A program made the translations under genes and the position numbers. Below are positions 26,597 through 34,021 of a stretch of DNA of 37,386 bases, piece after piece. The notes beneath the pieces are model-generated. The model ran no database searches, was not told the DNA's origin, and saw only the letters and a program-made list of their open reading frames with translations. The DNA comes from an uncultured Collinsella sp. (lineage in GTDB: Bacteria > Actinomycetota > Coriobacteriia > Coriobacteriales > Coriobacteriaceae), in NCBI GenBank assembly GCA_934617135.1, contig CAKTUC010000007.1, positions 1 through 37,386 of the forward strand, given 5' to 3'. The first letter of the stretch is position 1. Each line of letters starts with the position of its first letter.

Positions 26597-26621
26597 CAAA
26601 GGGACAGTCCCTTTGTCACAT
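26591..26621. repeat. REP-like hairpin TGTGACAAAGGGAC, copy 1
   Basis: A perfect 15-base inverted repeat (26591-26605 with 26607-26621) with one base between the arms. It contains the TGA stop codon of the TetM-like gene (26594-26596) and can act as a strong hairpin at that gene's 3' end. The same sequence recurs at 30873 and 32104. Confidence 0.85.
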
Positions 26622-26624
26622 CCT

Positions 26625-26664
26625 GTTGGTACAACTCGGTATAAGTTGGTATAACTATTAACAG
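26625..26664 (+). promoter_or_regulatory. 10-bp tandem repeat array upstream of AAA ATPase 1
   Basis: Consecutive decamers GTTGGTACAA, CTCGGTATAA, GTTGGTATAA and the weaker CTATTAACAG end 25 bases before the ATPase start. One repeat per helical turn puts every copy on one face of the DNA, as for a cooperatively binding regulator. The TATAA-containing units can also supply a -10 box. Confidence 0.6.
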
Positions 26665-26689
26665 CGTTTGCCAATCCGAGGAGGCCGAC

Positions 26690-27808
26690 ATGAATCCAAA
26701 TCCCTTTAAGCCCACGGCTGGCAAGCGGCCTCCGGTGTTGATCGGCCGCGAGTCGGTCATTGAGGATTTTGAAGAAGGCCTCGACAACGGCGCGGGAGCG
26801 CCGGGCAGGCTCATGCTCATCACGGGAAACCGCGGCTGCGGCAAAACGGTTCTCCTGCGGGAGCTGCAGCGACTGGCGGCAGAGCGCGGATGGGTGGTTG
26901 TTTCGGATTCTGCGTCGCTTGGCTTATGCGACCGCTTGGCCGATGCACTCCGTTCGAATAAGCCAGTCGTAACGTCAATGGAGCTCGGCCCGTCGTTTGG
27001 CCGGTTGTCGGTCGAGGCGGCGCGGGCAAAAGGCGAGACGTTGCGCGGGCTGGTCAACGAGCGTCTCAAAAAGCTCGAGCCAGGAAAGGGCATCCTGTTT
27101 GCGATTGACGAGGCCCAGTCGGCGTCTATTGAGGAGATGGCGGCCCTGGCCGTCCTCTACCAGCAGGTGCTCGGAGACCAGGATGCCACGGGCTTGCCCG
27201 ATAGCGACCAGCGCGGTCTTGCGCTGGTCTTTGCCGGCTTGCCCAGCATGGTTGATGACCTGCTCGAAGAGCCCAGCGTAACGTTTTTGCGGCGTGCCCA
27301 GCAGCGTACGCTGGGGGCGATTTCTTTGCCCAAGGTGCGCGATTCATATGTCCAGACGGTCAAAGACGCTGGCCTTTGCGTTGATGCGGAGACGGCGGAC
27401 CTTGCGGCGCGCAAGAGTATGGGCCATCCCTACATGGTTCAGCTCGTGGGCTATTACATGTGGCGGTCTGCTGCCCGGCGTGGTTCGCAGGCCATCGAAG
27501 GGCGCGATGTCGAGGCTGGCCACACGGATGCCATCTCCGAGTTCTACGAAGCGGTCGACGCACCGCTGTATTACGGGCTGCGCAGTCCACAGCGTCTGTT
27601 TATCGAGGCCATGGCGGTTGACGAGGGCAAGCCGACGCGCATGGCGGACGTCATTGAGCGCTGCGATCGAACCCAGAGCTGGGCGAGCAAGTATCGCGCA
27701 AGCTTGATTCGCGAGCGCGTCATCGAGGCTGCCGGATACGGCCTCGTCCGGTTTACCGTACCCATGCTGGGCGAGTACATCCGCGACCGCGTTCTATGGC
27801 ACGAGTGA
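26690..27808 (+). CDS. AAA (STAND-like) ATPase with C-terminal winged helix, paralogue 1
   Basis: A 372-residue P-loop ATPase of the archaeal-ATPase/AAA_16 type. The N-terminal lead NPFKPTAGKRPPVLIGRES is followed by Walker A GNRGCGKT (46-53) and Walker B LFAIDE (136-141). The sensor region reads LALVFAGLPSMVDDL, and FLRRAQQRTLG follows. The last 80 residues look like a winged helix (KPTRMADVIERCDRTQSWAS, then KYRASLIRERVIEAAGYG). It shares layout and motifs with the protein at 30910-32010. Function unknown; the wHTH and the repeat array just upstream suggest self-regulation. ATG follows GAGGAGG. It leads an operon with GNAT and UvrA2 genes, 14 bases apart and then overlapping. Confidence 0.82.
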   Translation: MNPNPFKPTAGKRPPVLIGRESVIEDFEEGLDNGAGAPGRLMLITGNRGCGKTVLLRELQRLAAERGWVVVSDSASLGLCDRLADALRSNKPVVTSMELGPSFGRLSVEAARAKGETLRGLVNERLKKLEPGKGILFAIDEAQSASIEEMAALAVLYQQVLGDQDATGLPDSDQRGLALVFAGLPSMVDDLLEEPSVTFLRRAQQRTLGAISLPKVRDSYVQTVKDAGLCVDAETADLAARKSMGHPYMVQLVGYYMWRSAARRGSQAIEGRDVEAGHTDAISEFYEAVDAPLYYGLRSPQRLFIEAMAVDEGKPTRMADVIERCDRTQSWASKYRASLIRERVIEAAGYGLVRFTVPMLGEYIRDRVLWHE

Positions 27809-27822
27809 TGTGAGGTCAAAAC

Positions 27823-28380
27823 ATGGTGATTCAAACTGAGCGACTGACGCTTCGTCCGTGGCGCGAGACGGATGCGGCGAGCCTGTTTACATATGCGAGC
27901 GATCCAGAGGTGGGCCCGGCTGCCGGCTGGCCACCCCATCGAAGCATTGAAGAAAGTGGGGAGATCATTCGAACGGTCTTTTCCGCGCCCCACACCTTTG
28001 CCGTGTGTCTGGCCGCGACAGATGAGCCCATGGGCAGCATCGGGCTCATGTCGTCTCGCTGCGAAACAAGCCACCAAGGTGACGGTCTCGAACTCGAAGT
28101 GGGGTACTGGATCGCCAAGCCGTTCTGGGGCCGAGGTTTTGCTCCCGAAGCGGTGCGAGCCATGCAGCGCTATGCGTTCGAAACACTTGGCTGCAAGGCG
28201 CTTTGGTGCGGATACTACGAGGGCAACAACAAGTCGTTACGCGTGCAGCAAAAATGTGGGTTCGCGCCCCATCACGTTGAGTACGACGTGCCCTGCGAGC
28301 TCATGGGCGATGTGCGTACCGAGTACTTTACGCATTTGACCTGCGACGACTGGCGCGGGCAGGCAGAAGGGGAGCGATGA
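27823..28380 (+). CDS. GNAT acetyltransferase, RimJ/RimL-like
   Basis: A 185-residue acetyltransferase. The opening QTERLTLRPWRETDAASLF and the acetyl-CoA site VGYWIAKPFWGRGFAPEAVR are characteristic of the RimJ/RimL/ribosomal-protein and antibiotic acetyltransferase branch. The C-terminal strand motif NNKSLRVQQKCGFAPHH completes the fold. ATG at 27823 has GAGGT. It lies 14 bases after the ATPase and overlaps the UvrA2 start by ATGA. The substrate is unknown; protein N-termini and small molecules both occur in this branch. Confidence 0.9.
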   Translation: MVIQTERLTLRPWRETDAASLFTYASDPEVGPAAGWPPHRSIEESGEIIRTVFSAPHTFAVCLAATDEPMGSIGLMSSRCETSHQGDGLELEVGYWIAKPFWGRGFAPEAVRAMQRYAFETLGCKALWCGYYEGNNKSLRVQQKCGFAPHHVEYDVPCELMGDVRTEYFTHLTCDDWRGQAEGER

Positions 28381-30869
28381 CGGTGTCGCAGCAACCAAGC
28401 GCTATCGAGGTACGTGGTGCGCGCGTCCATAACCTCAAGGACATCGATATCGATATTCCGCTGGGAAAGCTCGTGGGTATTGCCGGCGTGTCGGGCTCGG
28501 GCAAGAGCTCGCTGGCGCTGGGAGTTCTCTATGCCGAGGGCTCGCGCCGTTACTTGGAGGCGCTCAGCACCTATACCCGCCGACGGCTCACCCAGGCCGA
28601 GCACGCTCAGGTGGATGAAGTGCTGCACGTGCCGGCGGCGCTCGCGCTGCATCAGCGCCCAAGCGTTCCGGGCGTACGCTCGACCTTTGGCACCATGACC
28701 GAGCTCAATAACAGCTTGCGCCTGCTCTTTAGCCGTTGCGCCCATCACGTGTGTCCGCACTGCGGAACGCGCGTAGAGCCGAGCCTTAACGTGGCCGCGG
28801 GCCTGTCGCTTACCTGTCCGTCATGCGGCCGCGAGTTCTACGCGCCGAGCGCCGAGGATCTTGCCTTTAACAGCGGCGGTGCGTGCCCGACCTGCGGCGG
28901 CACCGGCGTTATGCGCGAGGTGGACGAGGCGAGCCTGGTGCCCGACGAGTCAAAGACCATCAACGAGGGCGCGGTGCTTCCCTGGGGCACGCTCATGTGG
29001 GATTTGATGAAGCAAGTCGCCGGCGAGATGGGCGTGCGTACCGATGTGCCGTTTAACCAGCTCACAGCGCATGAGCGCGATATCGTGTTTCATGGCCCGG
29101 CGGTTAAGAAGCATATCCTCTACGTGCCCAAAAACGGCGAGGGCGCCACACCGCTCGACTTTACCTACTACAACGCCGTCTATACCGTCGAGAATGCGCT
29201 CGCCAAGGTCAAGGACGATAAGGGGCTCAAACGCGTTGCGCGCTTTTTGCGCGAGGGGCCATGCCGCGACTGTGGTGGCACGCGGCTTTCCGAGGCGGCG
29301 CGTCAGCCGCAGGTGCGCGGTATCAATTTGGCGCGGGCTGCAGCTATGACGCTGGGCGAGGCGATCGAATGGGTGCGTGGCGTGCCCGCGTCGTTGCCGG
29401 GCGAGATGCAGCCCATGGCAGCGGACATCTGTGATTCGTTCTTGAGCACGGCTCGCCGTCTGGTCGACTTGGGCCTCGATTACCTTTCGCTCGATCGCGC
29501 CGGCGCCACGCTCTCTACGGGCGAGCGTCAGCGCGTGCAGCTGGCCCGCGTGGTGCGCAATCGCTCGACGGGCGTGCTCTATGTACTGGACGAGCCCTCG
29601 ATTGGCTTGCATCCGGCAAATGTCGATGGCCTGGTGGGCGTGATGCGCGACCTGGTTGCCGACGGCAACACCGTGGTCGTTGTCGACCACGATACACGCG
29701 TGCTGACGGAAGCCGACTATCTGGTCGAGATGGGCCCCGTTGCCGGAGCGGGCGGCGGCAACGTGATTGCTGCCGGTTCGGTGGATGAGGTCGAGCGCGC
29801 CCAAGCCAGCCGAATCGCGCAGTTCTTGCGCTCGGACCCCAAGCGCTTGCGCCCGCAGGTGGACGTCGTTGAAATGTTTGACCAGGGCCATATTCGCATG
29901 GCGACCGGCGCAATTCATACCGTCAAGCCGCTCAAAGTCGATATCCCGCGCGGCCGTCTCGTCGCAGTGACGGGTGTTTCTGGCTCGGGCAAGACGACGC
30001 TCGTGCTCGAGACACTCATCCCCGCACTTAAGGCACAAGCGGCCGGTGAGCGCTTGCCGCGCCATGTGCGCTGGATCGATGCCGAGGGAATCGTCCGTGC
30101 CAACCTCATCGACGCCACGCCCATCGGTGCCAACGTGCGCTCGACGGTGGCGACCTATGCCGATATCCACGACGAGCTGCGTCGCGCCTTCGCCCGTACA
30201 CCCGAGGCCAAAGCTGCCGGCTACAAGGCGGGCGCCTTTAGCTACAACACCGGTGCCCTGCGCTGTCCCACGTGTGATGGTACGGGTTCCATATCGCTTG
30301 ACGTGCAGTTTTTGCCCGATGTCGAGATCGTCTGCCCGGCATGCCGCGGCTCGCGCTACGCCGAGGCCGCCTCGCATATCCATCGCGAGGGCAAGGACGG
30401 CAGTCTGCTTACGTTGCCGCAACTTATGGATATGAGCGTGGACGAGGCACTCGACGCCACGGTGGGACTCAAGAAAGTTCAGACGCGCCTGCAGACCTTG
30501 CACGACCTGGGTCTGGGCTACCTCACACTTGGCGAGCCTACGCCGGCGCTTTCGGGTGGCGAGGCGCAGCGCCTTAAGCTCGCGAGCGAGATGGGCCGTG
30601 TGCAGGACGATGCCGTGTTCGTATTCGACGAGCCAACGATTGGCCTACATCCGCTCGATGTTCAGGTACTGCTGAGTGTGTTTGACGGCCTGGTTGCCAA
30701 GGGCGCCACGGTCATCGTGATCGAGCATGATCTCGACCTCATCCGCAACGCCGACTACGTGATTGACATGGGTCCAGGCGGCGGCGACGCCGGCGGGCAA
30801 ATCGTCTGCGCCGGCACGCCGGTGGATATCGCTGCTTGCTCCAAGAGCATTACCGGTCGTTATCTATAG
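28377..30869 (+). CDS. UvrA-like ABC ATPase lacking the UvrB-binding region (UvrA2 class)
   Basis: An 830-residue protein, about 110 residues shorter than housekeeping UvrA. Both ATP sites are complete: Walker A GVSGSGKSS (37-45) with signature LSTGERQRVQLA and Walker B LYVLDEPSIGLHP; second site GVSGSGKTT (533-541), LSGGEAQRLKLA and VFVFDEPTIGLHP. Zinc sites are CPHC/CPSC, CPTCGGTG, CRDCGGTR and CPTCDGTG/CPACRGSR. After RSTFGTMTELNNSLRLLF the sequence passes almost directly to the zinc module, so the roughly 120-residue UvrB-binding insertion is absent. Such UvrA2 proteins are known from resistance to DNA-binding drugs (for example DrrC) and damage tolerance. The start overlaps the GNAT stop. 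Confidence 0.9.
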   Translation: MTVSQQPSAIEVRGARVHNLKDIDIDIPLGKLVGIAGVSGSGKSSLALGVLYAEGSRRYLEALSTYTRRRLTQAEHAQVDEVLHVPAALALHQRPSVPGVRSTFGTMTELNNSLRLLFSRCAHHVCPHCGTRVEPSLNVAAGLSLTCPSCGREFYAPSAEDLAFNSGGACPTCGGTGVMREVDEASLVPDESKTINEGAVLPWGTLMWDLMKQVAGEMGVRTDVPFNQLTAHERDIVFHGPAVKKHILYVPKNGEGATPLDFTYYNAVYTVENALAKVKDDKGLKRVARFLREGPCRDCGGTRLSEAARQPQVRGINLARAAAMTLGEAIEWVRGVPASLPGEMQPMAADICDSFLSTARRLVDLGLDYLSLDRAGATLSTGERQRVQLARVVRNRSTGVLYVLDEPSIGLHPANVDGLVGVMRDLVADGNTVVVVDHDTRVLTEADYLVEMGPVAGAGGGNVIAAGSVDEVERAQASRIAQFLRSDPKRLRPQVDVVEMFDQGHIRMATGAIHTVKPLKVDIPRGRLVAVTGVSGSGKTTLVLETLIPALKAQAAGERLPRHVRWIDAEGIVRANLIDATPIGANVRSTVATYADIHDELRRAFARTPEAKAAGYKAGAFSYNTGALRCPTCDGTGSISLDVQFLPDVEIVCPACRGSRYAEAASHIHREGKDGSLLTLPQLMDMSVDEALDATVGLKKVQTRLQTLHDLGLGYLTLGEPTPALSGGEAQRLKLASEMGRVQDDAVFVFDEPTIGLHPLDVQVLLSVFDGLVAKGATVIVIEHDLDLIRNADYVIDMGPGGGDAGGQIVCAGTPVDIAACSKSITGRYL

Positions 30870-30872
30870 GCG

Positions 30873-30903
30873 ATGTGACAAAGGGACTGCCCCTTTGTCA
30901 CAT
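30873..30903. repeat. REP-like hairpin TGTGACAAAGGGAC, copy 2
   Basis: ATGTGACAAAGGG (30873-30885) and CCCTTTGTCACAT (30891-30903) pair perfectly over 13 bases. It starts three bases after the uvrA2 stop and ends six bases before the stop of the convergent ATPase 2, where it can serve both genes as a terminator-like structure. Confidence 0.85.
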
Positions 30904-30909
30904 TGACTT

Positions 30910-32010
30910 CTATTTCACGCATTGAGCAGCGAGATAGTCGCGGAAGAACGGCAACTCAAAGGCGACGACCCCTCGTCCGCGTTCTCCAATGATGCCGGCG
31001 TCAATCATGCGACGCCGGTAGCGGGAGACCTGCTGCGGTGAACGCTTAAGGCGCTCGACGAGGTCGGCGGTAGTGGACTCTTCCTCATCGTCAAGCATGG
31101 CGATAAGGAATCGCTTGTCCTCTGCAGTGAGTTCTCGATAGGTTGCTGCGAGAATTCGGTCATCCATCTCGTCGCGGGCGATTATGATTCCCTGGTCAAA
31201 GTCGCGCGACGATATCTCCTTTGAGTTGCTCGTGAGATCCCAGGCGCGGTAACCCACAAGCTGCAATAGAAAGGGGAAGCCCGAAATCGAGCGAACGGCC
31301 TTATCGATTCCCTCGGCATTCGCCACGCGGTCGTTTTCCTGAATCGTTCGAATCAGGGCTTCGCGCACATCGTGGTCGGCGATTCGCCCCAGATGATATT
31401 GCTGAGCACGGCGAAGAAACGAGACCGTCTTATGGCTCAGCAGTGTCGAGACGTTGTTGGGAAGCCCCGCCATGAGCAGGGCAACGCGCTTTCCGTCGGT
31501 CACAAAGTGTTGATAGGTGGCTGCGAGCTGAATCATCTCATCGAGCGTTGGATCGACTTCATCAACCGTGATGAGTAGCCCAGTGTCGGCCTCATTGAGC
31601 TGGTCGATGATGTCGCTCATGCGGTAACGCCAGGTCGAGACCTCATGGGCGTGATTGACCTCGATGCTGCCGAGAGGCGCGATGCCAAGACCGGTAATTT
31701 CGAAATCGGTCGGAAGATCAATGAGATGAGCTGCTGCCCGTTTTGCTCCGAGCTCAATTTCCTCAAGCATTCCTGGAAGCGCGGTTGTCTTTACGGCAAC
31801 CCAGCCATGGGATTCGGCCCTCGTCGCAAGCGACGACATGAGGGCAGTTTTACCGGTTCCGCGTGCCCCCGAGAAGATAGAGGTCAGTTCCGGGCGTCTG
31901 CGCTGGCTCAAGAAGGCGCGGTCCAGATCACGGATGATCTGCTGCCTTCCGGCAAGATGTGCGGGAACCTCACCAAAACTAGGAGTAAACGGGTTTTCGA
32001 GATACTCCAC
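30910..32010 (-). CDS. AAA (STAND-like) ATPase with C-terminal winged helix, paralogue 2
   Basis: A 366-residue relative of the ATPase at 26690. It opens with ENPFTPSFGEVPAHLAGR, has Walker A GARGTGKT (48-55), Walker B LLITVDE (145-151), then VALLMAGLPNNVSTLLSHKT and FLRRAQQYHLGRI. The C-terminal winged helix is clear: STTADLVERLKRSPQQVSRY, then RRRMIDAGIIGERGRGVVAF. The start is GTG at 32008-32010 with GAAGGAGGG. Just upstream is an array of AGTTAA-type 10-bp repeats, so self-regulation is likely. Related ATPases are usually annotated only as ATP-binding proteins, and the function is unknown. Confidence 0.82.
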   Translation of the reverse strand: MEYLENPFTPSFGEVPAHLAGRQQIIRDLDRAFLSQRRRPELTSIFSGARGTGKTALMSSLATRAESHGWVAVKTTALPGMLEEIELGAKRAAAHLIDLPTDFEITGLGIAPLGSIEVNHAHEVSTWRYRMSDIIDQLNEADTGLLITVDEVDPTLDEMIQLAATYQHFVTDGKRVALLMAGLPNNVSTLLSHKTVSFLRRAQQYHLGRIADHDVREALIRTIQENDRVANAEGIDKAVRSISGFPFLLQLVGYRAWDLTSNSKEISSRDFDQGIIIARDEMDDRILAATYRELTAEDKRFLIAMLDDEEESTTADLVERLKRSPQQVSRYRRRMIDAGIIGERGRGVVAFELPFFRDYLAAQCVK

Positions 32011-32032
32011 TGTGCCCTCCTTCAGCGTCTCG

Positions 32033-32092
32033 AGTTAACTTCATTTTATTCTAGTTAATTTCAGTTAAAAGCGATTAATTACGTTTAACTAT
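32033..32092 (-). promoter_or_regulatory. 10-bp tandem repeat array upstream of AAA ATPase 2
   Basis: In steps of ten bases from 32033, written on the plus strand: AGTTAACTTC, ATTTTATTCT (not a match), AGTTAATTTC, AGTTAAAAGC, GATTAATTAC, GTTTAACTAT. Five of six decamers share the (A/G)NTTAA pattern in the same register. The skipped decamer contains ATTCTA, which reads TAGAAT as a -10 box on the minus strand. The array ends 23 bases from the GTG start. Confidence 0.65.
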
Positions 32093-32103
32093 ATGACGGT
32101 CGA

Positions 32104-32134
32104 ATGTGACAAAGGGACTGTCCCTTTGTCACAT
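32104..32134. repeat. REP-like hairpin TGTGACAAAGGGAC, copy 3
   Basis: ATGTGACAAAGGGA (32104-32117) pairs perfectly with TCCCTTTGTCACAT (32121-32134). It contains the TGA stop of the minus-strand trmL gene (32129-32131) and may terminate it. Identical in type to the hairpins at 26591 and 30873. Confidence 0.85.
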
Positions 32135-32728
32135 GCCGGCAAAGTCCGTCTGGCGCAACGCCTCGTAGAGGACGATGGCGGCGCTGTTGGAGAGATTGAG
32201 TGCGCTGATGCGGTAATCGTCGGGATTGACGAAGTTGCCGCAGATGTCCTGCTGCAGGATGGCATCGTGGCTGTCCTCGGTGTGCCCGAGCGACTTCTCA
32301 TGAGCCTCCCAGGCGTCGGCGTTGTCGAGCGAGTCGCAATCGCGCAGCATGGGGATGCGCTCGCAGCGCTCGGGCGCCGCGGCAAGCAGTGGCTCGGGAA
32401 TGCCCGAGCTCTCGCTGCCAAAGACCAAGAAGTCTCCATCGCGATAGGCGCTTTGCGCATAGGTGCGGCGCGCCTTTTTGGTCAGCAGATGCAGGCGCTC
32501 ATCGGCAGGGGAGAGGCCGTTGCGCGCAAGGAAGTCCTCCCAGCCGGCATACGTCGTCACGTCCAAGTTTTGCCAGTAGCCCAGGCCGGCACGACGCACC
32601 GTCTTGTCGTCGAGCGAAAAGCCCAGCGGCTCCACCAGGTGCAGGCGGGTGCCGGTGACCACACAGGTGCGGCCGATGTTGCCCGTATTGGCGGGAATCT
32701 CGGGCGCATACAGCACGATATTGAACAT
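32129..32728 (-). CDS. trmL: tRNA (cytidine/uridine-34 2'-O)-methyltransferase TrmL with internal insertion
   Basis: SPOUT methyltransferase of 199 residues that 2'-O-methylates the wobble base of leucine tRNAs in E. coli. The N-terminus MFNIVLYAPEIPANTGNIGR and LHLVEPLGFSLDDKTVRRAG are textbook TrmL, as are the SAM-knot motifs FGSESSGIPE and ALNLSNSAAIVLYEALRQ. E. coli TrmL has 157 residues. Here about 43 extra residues lie between ERIPM and ALNLSN, with acidic/polar composition. ATG at 32726-32728 with AAGGAG is chosen over a longer frame starting inside a hairpin repeat. The stop codon is inside REP copy 3. Confidence 0.92.
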   Translation of the reverse strand: MFNIVLYAPEIPANTGNIGRTCVVTGTRLHLVEPLGFSLDDKTVRRAGLGYWQNLDVTTYAGWEDFLARNGLSPADERLHLLTKKARRTYAQSAYRDGDFLVFGSESSGIPEPLLAAAPERCERIPMLRDCDSLDNADAWEAHEKSLGHTEDSHDAILQQDICGNFVNPDDYRISALNLSNSAAIVLYEALRQTDFAGM

Positions 32729-32751
32729 GAATCTCCTTGGCTCAGAACGAA

Positions 32752-32790
32752 AAACCACCACGAAGGGGACAGGCACCTTCGTGGTGGTTT
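32752..32790. repeat. REP-like hairpin with GGGGACAGGC core, probable cobW-gene terminator
   Basis: AAACCACCACGAAGG (32752-32766) pairs perfectly with CCTTCGTGGTGGTTT (32776-32790), enclosing GGACAGGCA. On the minus strand the stem is followed by a T run, so it can terminate the upstream GTPase gene, whose stop is at 32805. Same GGGACAG core as the other family members but an unrelated stem. Confidence 0.8.
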
Positions 32791-32804
32791 CGTCTCGATA
32801 AAAC

Positions 32805-33935
32805 CTAGGCGCGATGCCAGTCGGTCAGGCAGGCGTCCAACGCGGCGATGAGCGCGTCCTTGTCCATGTGACGGCCGATGATGCACAGGCTCGTCATGCG
32901 GTCGCCCGTCTCGTCGTCCCAAATCTGCATGATCTCGGGGTTCTCGTCGATGATCTTCTGCTTCTCGCCCTCGGGCGCGGAGTCGACGAACAGGCCGTTC
33001 TCCATCAGGCGCATCTGGTGGCCGGCCTGCTCAAACATGTAGCACATGTCCGGATCGCCGGTCTGCCACAGCGGACCCTTGACGCGGATGACCTCGTCAG
33101 GCCACTCCTGCTCAACAAAGTCGGTGAACTTCTGCAGGTCAAACGGCTTGCGACGCGAGTACACAAAGGTCTCGATGTCGTACTCCAGCACCTCGGGGTC
33201 GTCGTGCTCCTCGGGATGCTCCATGGCCTCGATCCAGGCGGCGGAGTTGTAGGCGCGCATAAAATCGAAACGGTCGGTGTCGAGCAGCTCCTCCATGGGG
33301 ACCTCGCCGTTTTGAGCCTCGACGATCACGGCATCCTTCTGCAGGCTGCGCACGATGGCCTTGAGCTCGGCGATCTGCTCGGGCGTGACGGTGTCGGTCT
33401 TGTTGAGGATCAGCGTGGAGCAGAACTCGATCTGCTGGATTAGCAGGCTCTCGATGTCGTCCTCGTCGATATCCTCGGCCAGCAGGTCACGGCCGCCGTT
33501 GAACTCGTCGTACATGCGGGCGCAGTCGACCACGGCCACGATGTTGTCGAGCGCGAGCTTGGGCTCGCCGCCCACCTTGGCTTCGTCGCAGAAGCTCGAG
33601 ATGGTGTAGGCGATGGGGATGGGCTCGCAAATGCCCGAGGCCTCGATGATGATGTAGTCGAAGTTGCCCGAATCGGCGATACCCTGCAGCTGGTTGGCGA
33701 GGTCCTCCGAAAGGGTGCAGCAGATGCAGCCGTTGGTAAGGGGGATGAGGTCGTCGGTCTCGGAAAGGCCGCCATCGGCGATAAGGTTGGCGTCGACGTT
33801 GATCTCGCCGATATCGTTGACGATTACGGCGGCGCGGATGCCGCCGTCGTTGGCGAGGATGTGGTTGAGCAGCGTGGTCTTGCCGGCACCGAGGTAGCCG
33901 GTAAGCATGATGATCTTCACGGGTTTGTTGGGCAT
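32805..33935 (-). CDS. CobW/COG0523-family metal-handling GTPase
   Basis: A 376-residue G3E GTPase, likely a zinc or cobalt chaperone that delivers metal to target enzymes. Walker A is GYLGAGKTT (13-21). The metal-binding CxCC motif is in NGCICCTL (C70, C72, C73). IIIEASGICEP is the family's Walker B region, and LNKTD is the base-recognition motif. The C-terminal CobW domain includes FVYSRRKPFDLQKF (about residue 266 on). ATG at 33933-33935 follows AAGGAGGG; a start seven codons upstream has no ribosome site. No Zur-like operator is recognisable upstream, so the metal is uncertain. Confidence 0.9.
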   Translation of the reverse strand: MPNKPVKIIMLTGYLGAGKTTLLNHILANDGGIRAAVIVNDIGEINVDANLIADGGLSETDDLIPLTNGCICCTLSEDLANQLQGIADSGNFDYIIIEASGICEPIPIAYTISSFCDEAKVGGEPKLALDNIVAVVDCARMYDEFNGGRDLLAEDIDEDDIESLLIQQIEFCSTLILNKTDTVTPEQIAELKAIVRSLQKDAVIVEAQNGEVPMEELLDTDRFDFMRAYNSAAWIEAMEHPEEHDDPEVLEYDIETFVYSRRKPFDLQKFTDFVEQEWPDEVIRVKGPLWQTGDPDMCYMFEQAGHQMRLMENGLFVDSAPEGEKQKIIDENPEIMQIWDDETGDRMTSLCIIGRHMDKDALIAALDACLTDWHRA

Positions 33936-34021
33936 GTGCCCTCCTTTGTTAGACATGGCTTACAGTTGAATCATATGCCAAACGCCTGCTCTTATACCCA
34001 CGAGCCGGCAAATAACACAGG

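Noticed and set aside
26591..32134. CRISPR array made of the repeated TGTGACAAAGGGAC hairpins
   Set aside because: Copies are kilobases apart with genes between them and no spacer pattern; each is self-complementary over its whole length.
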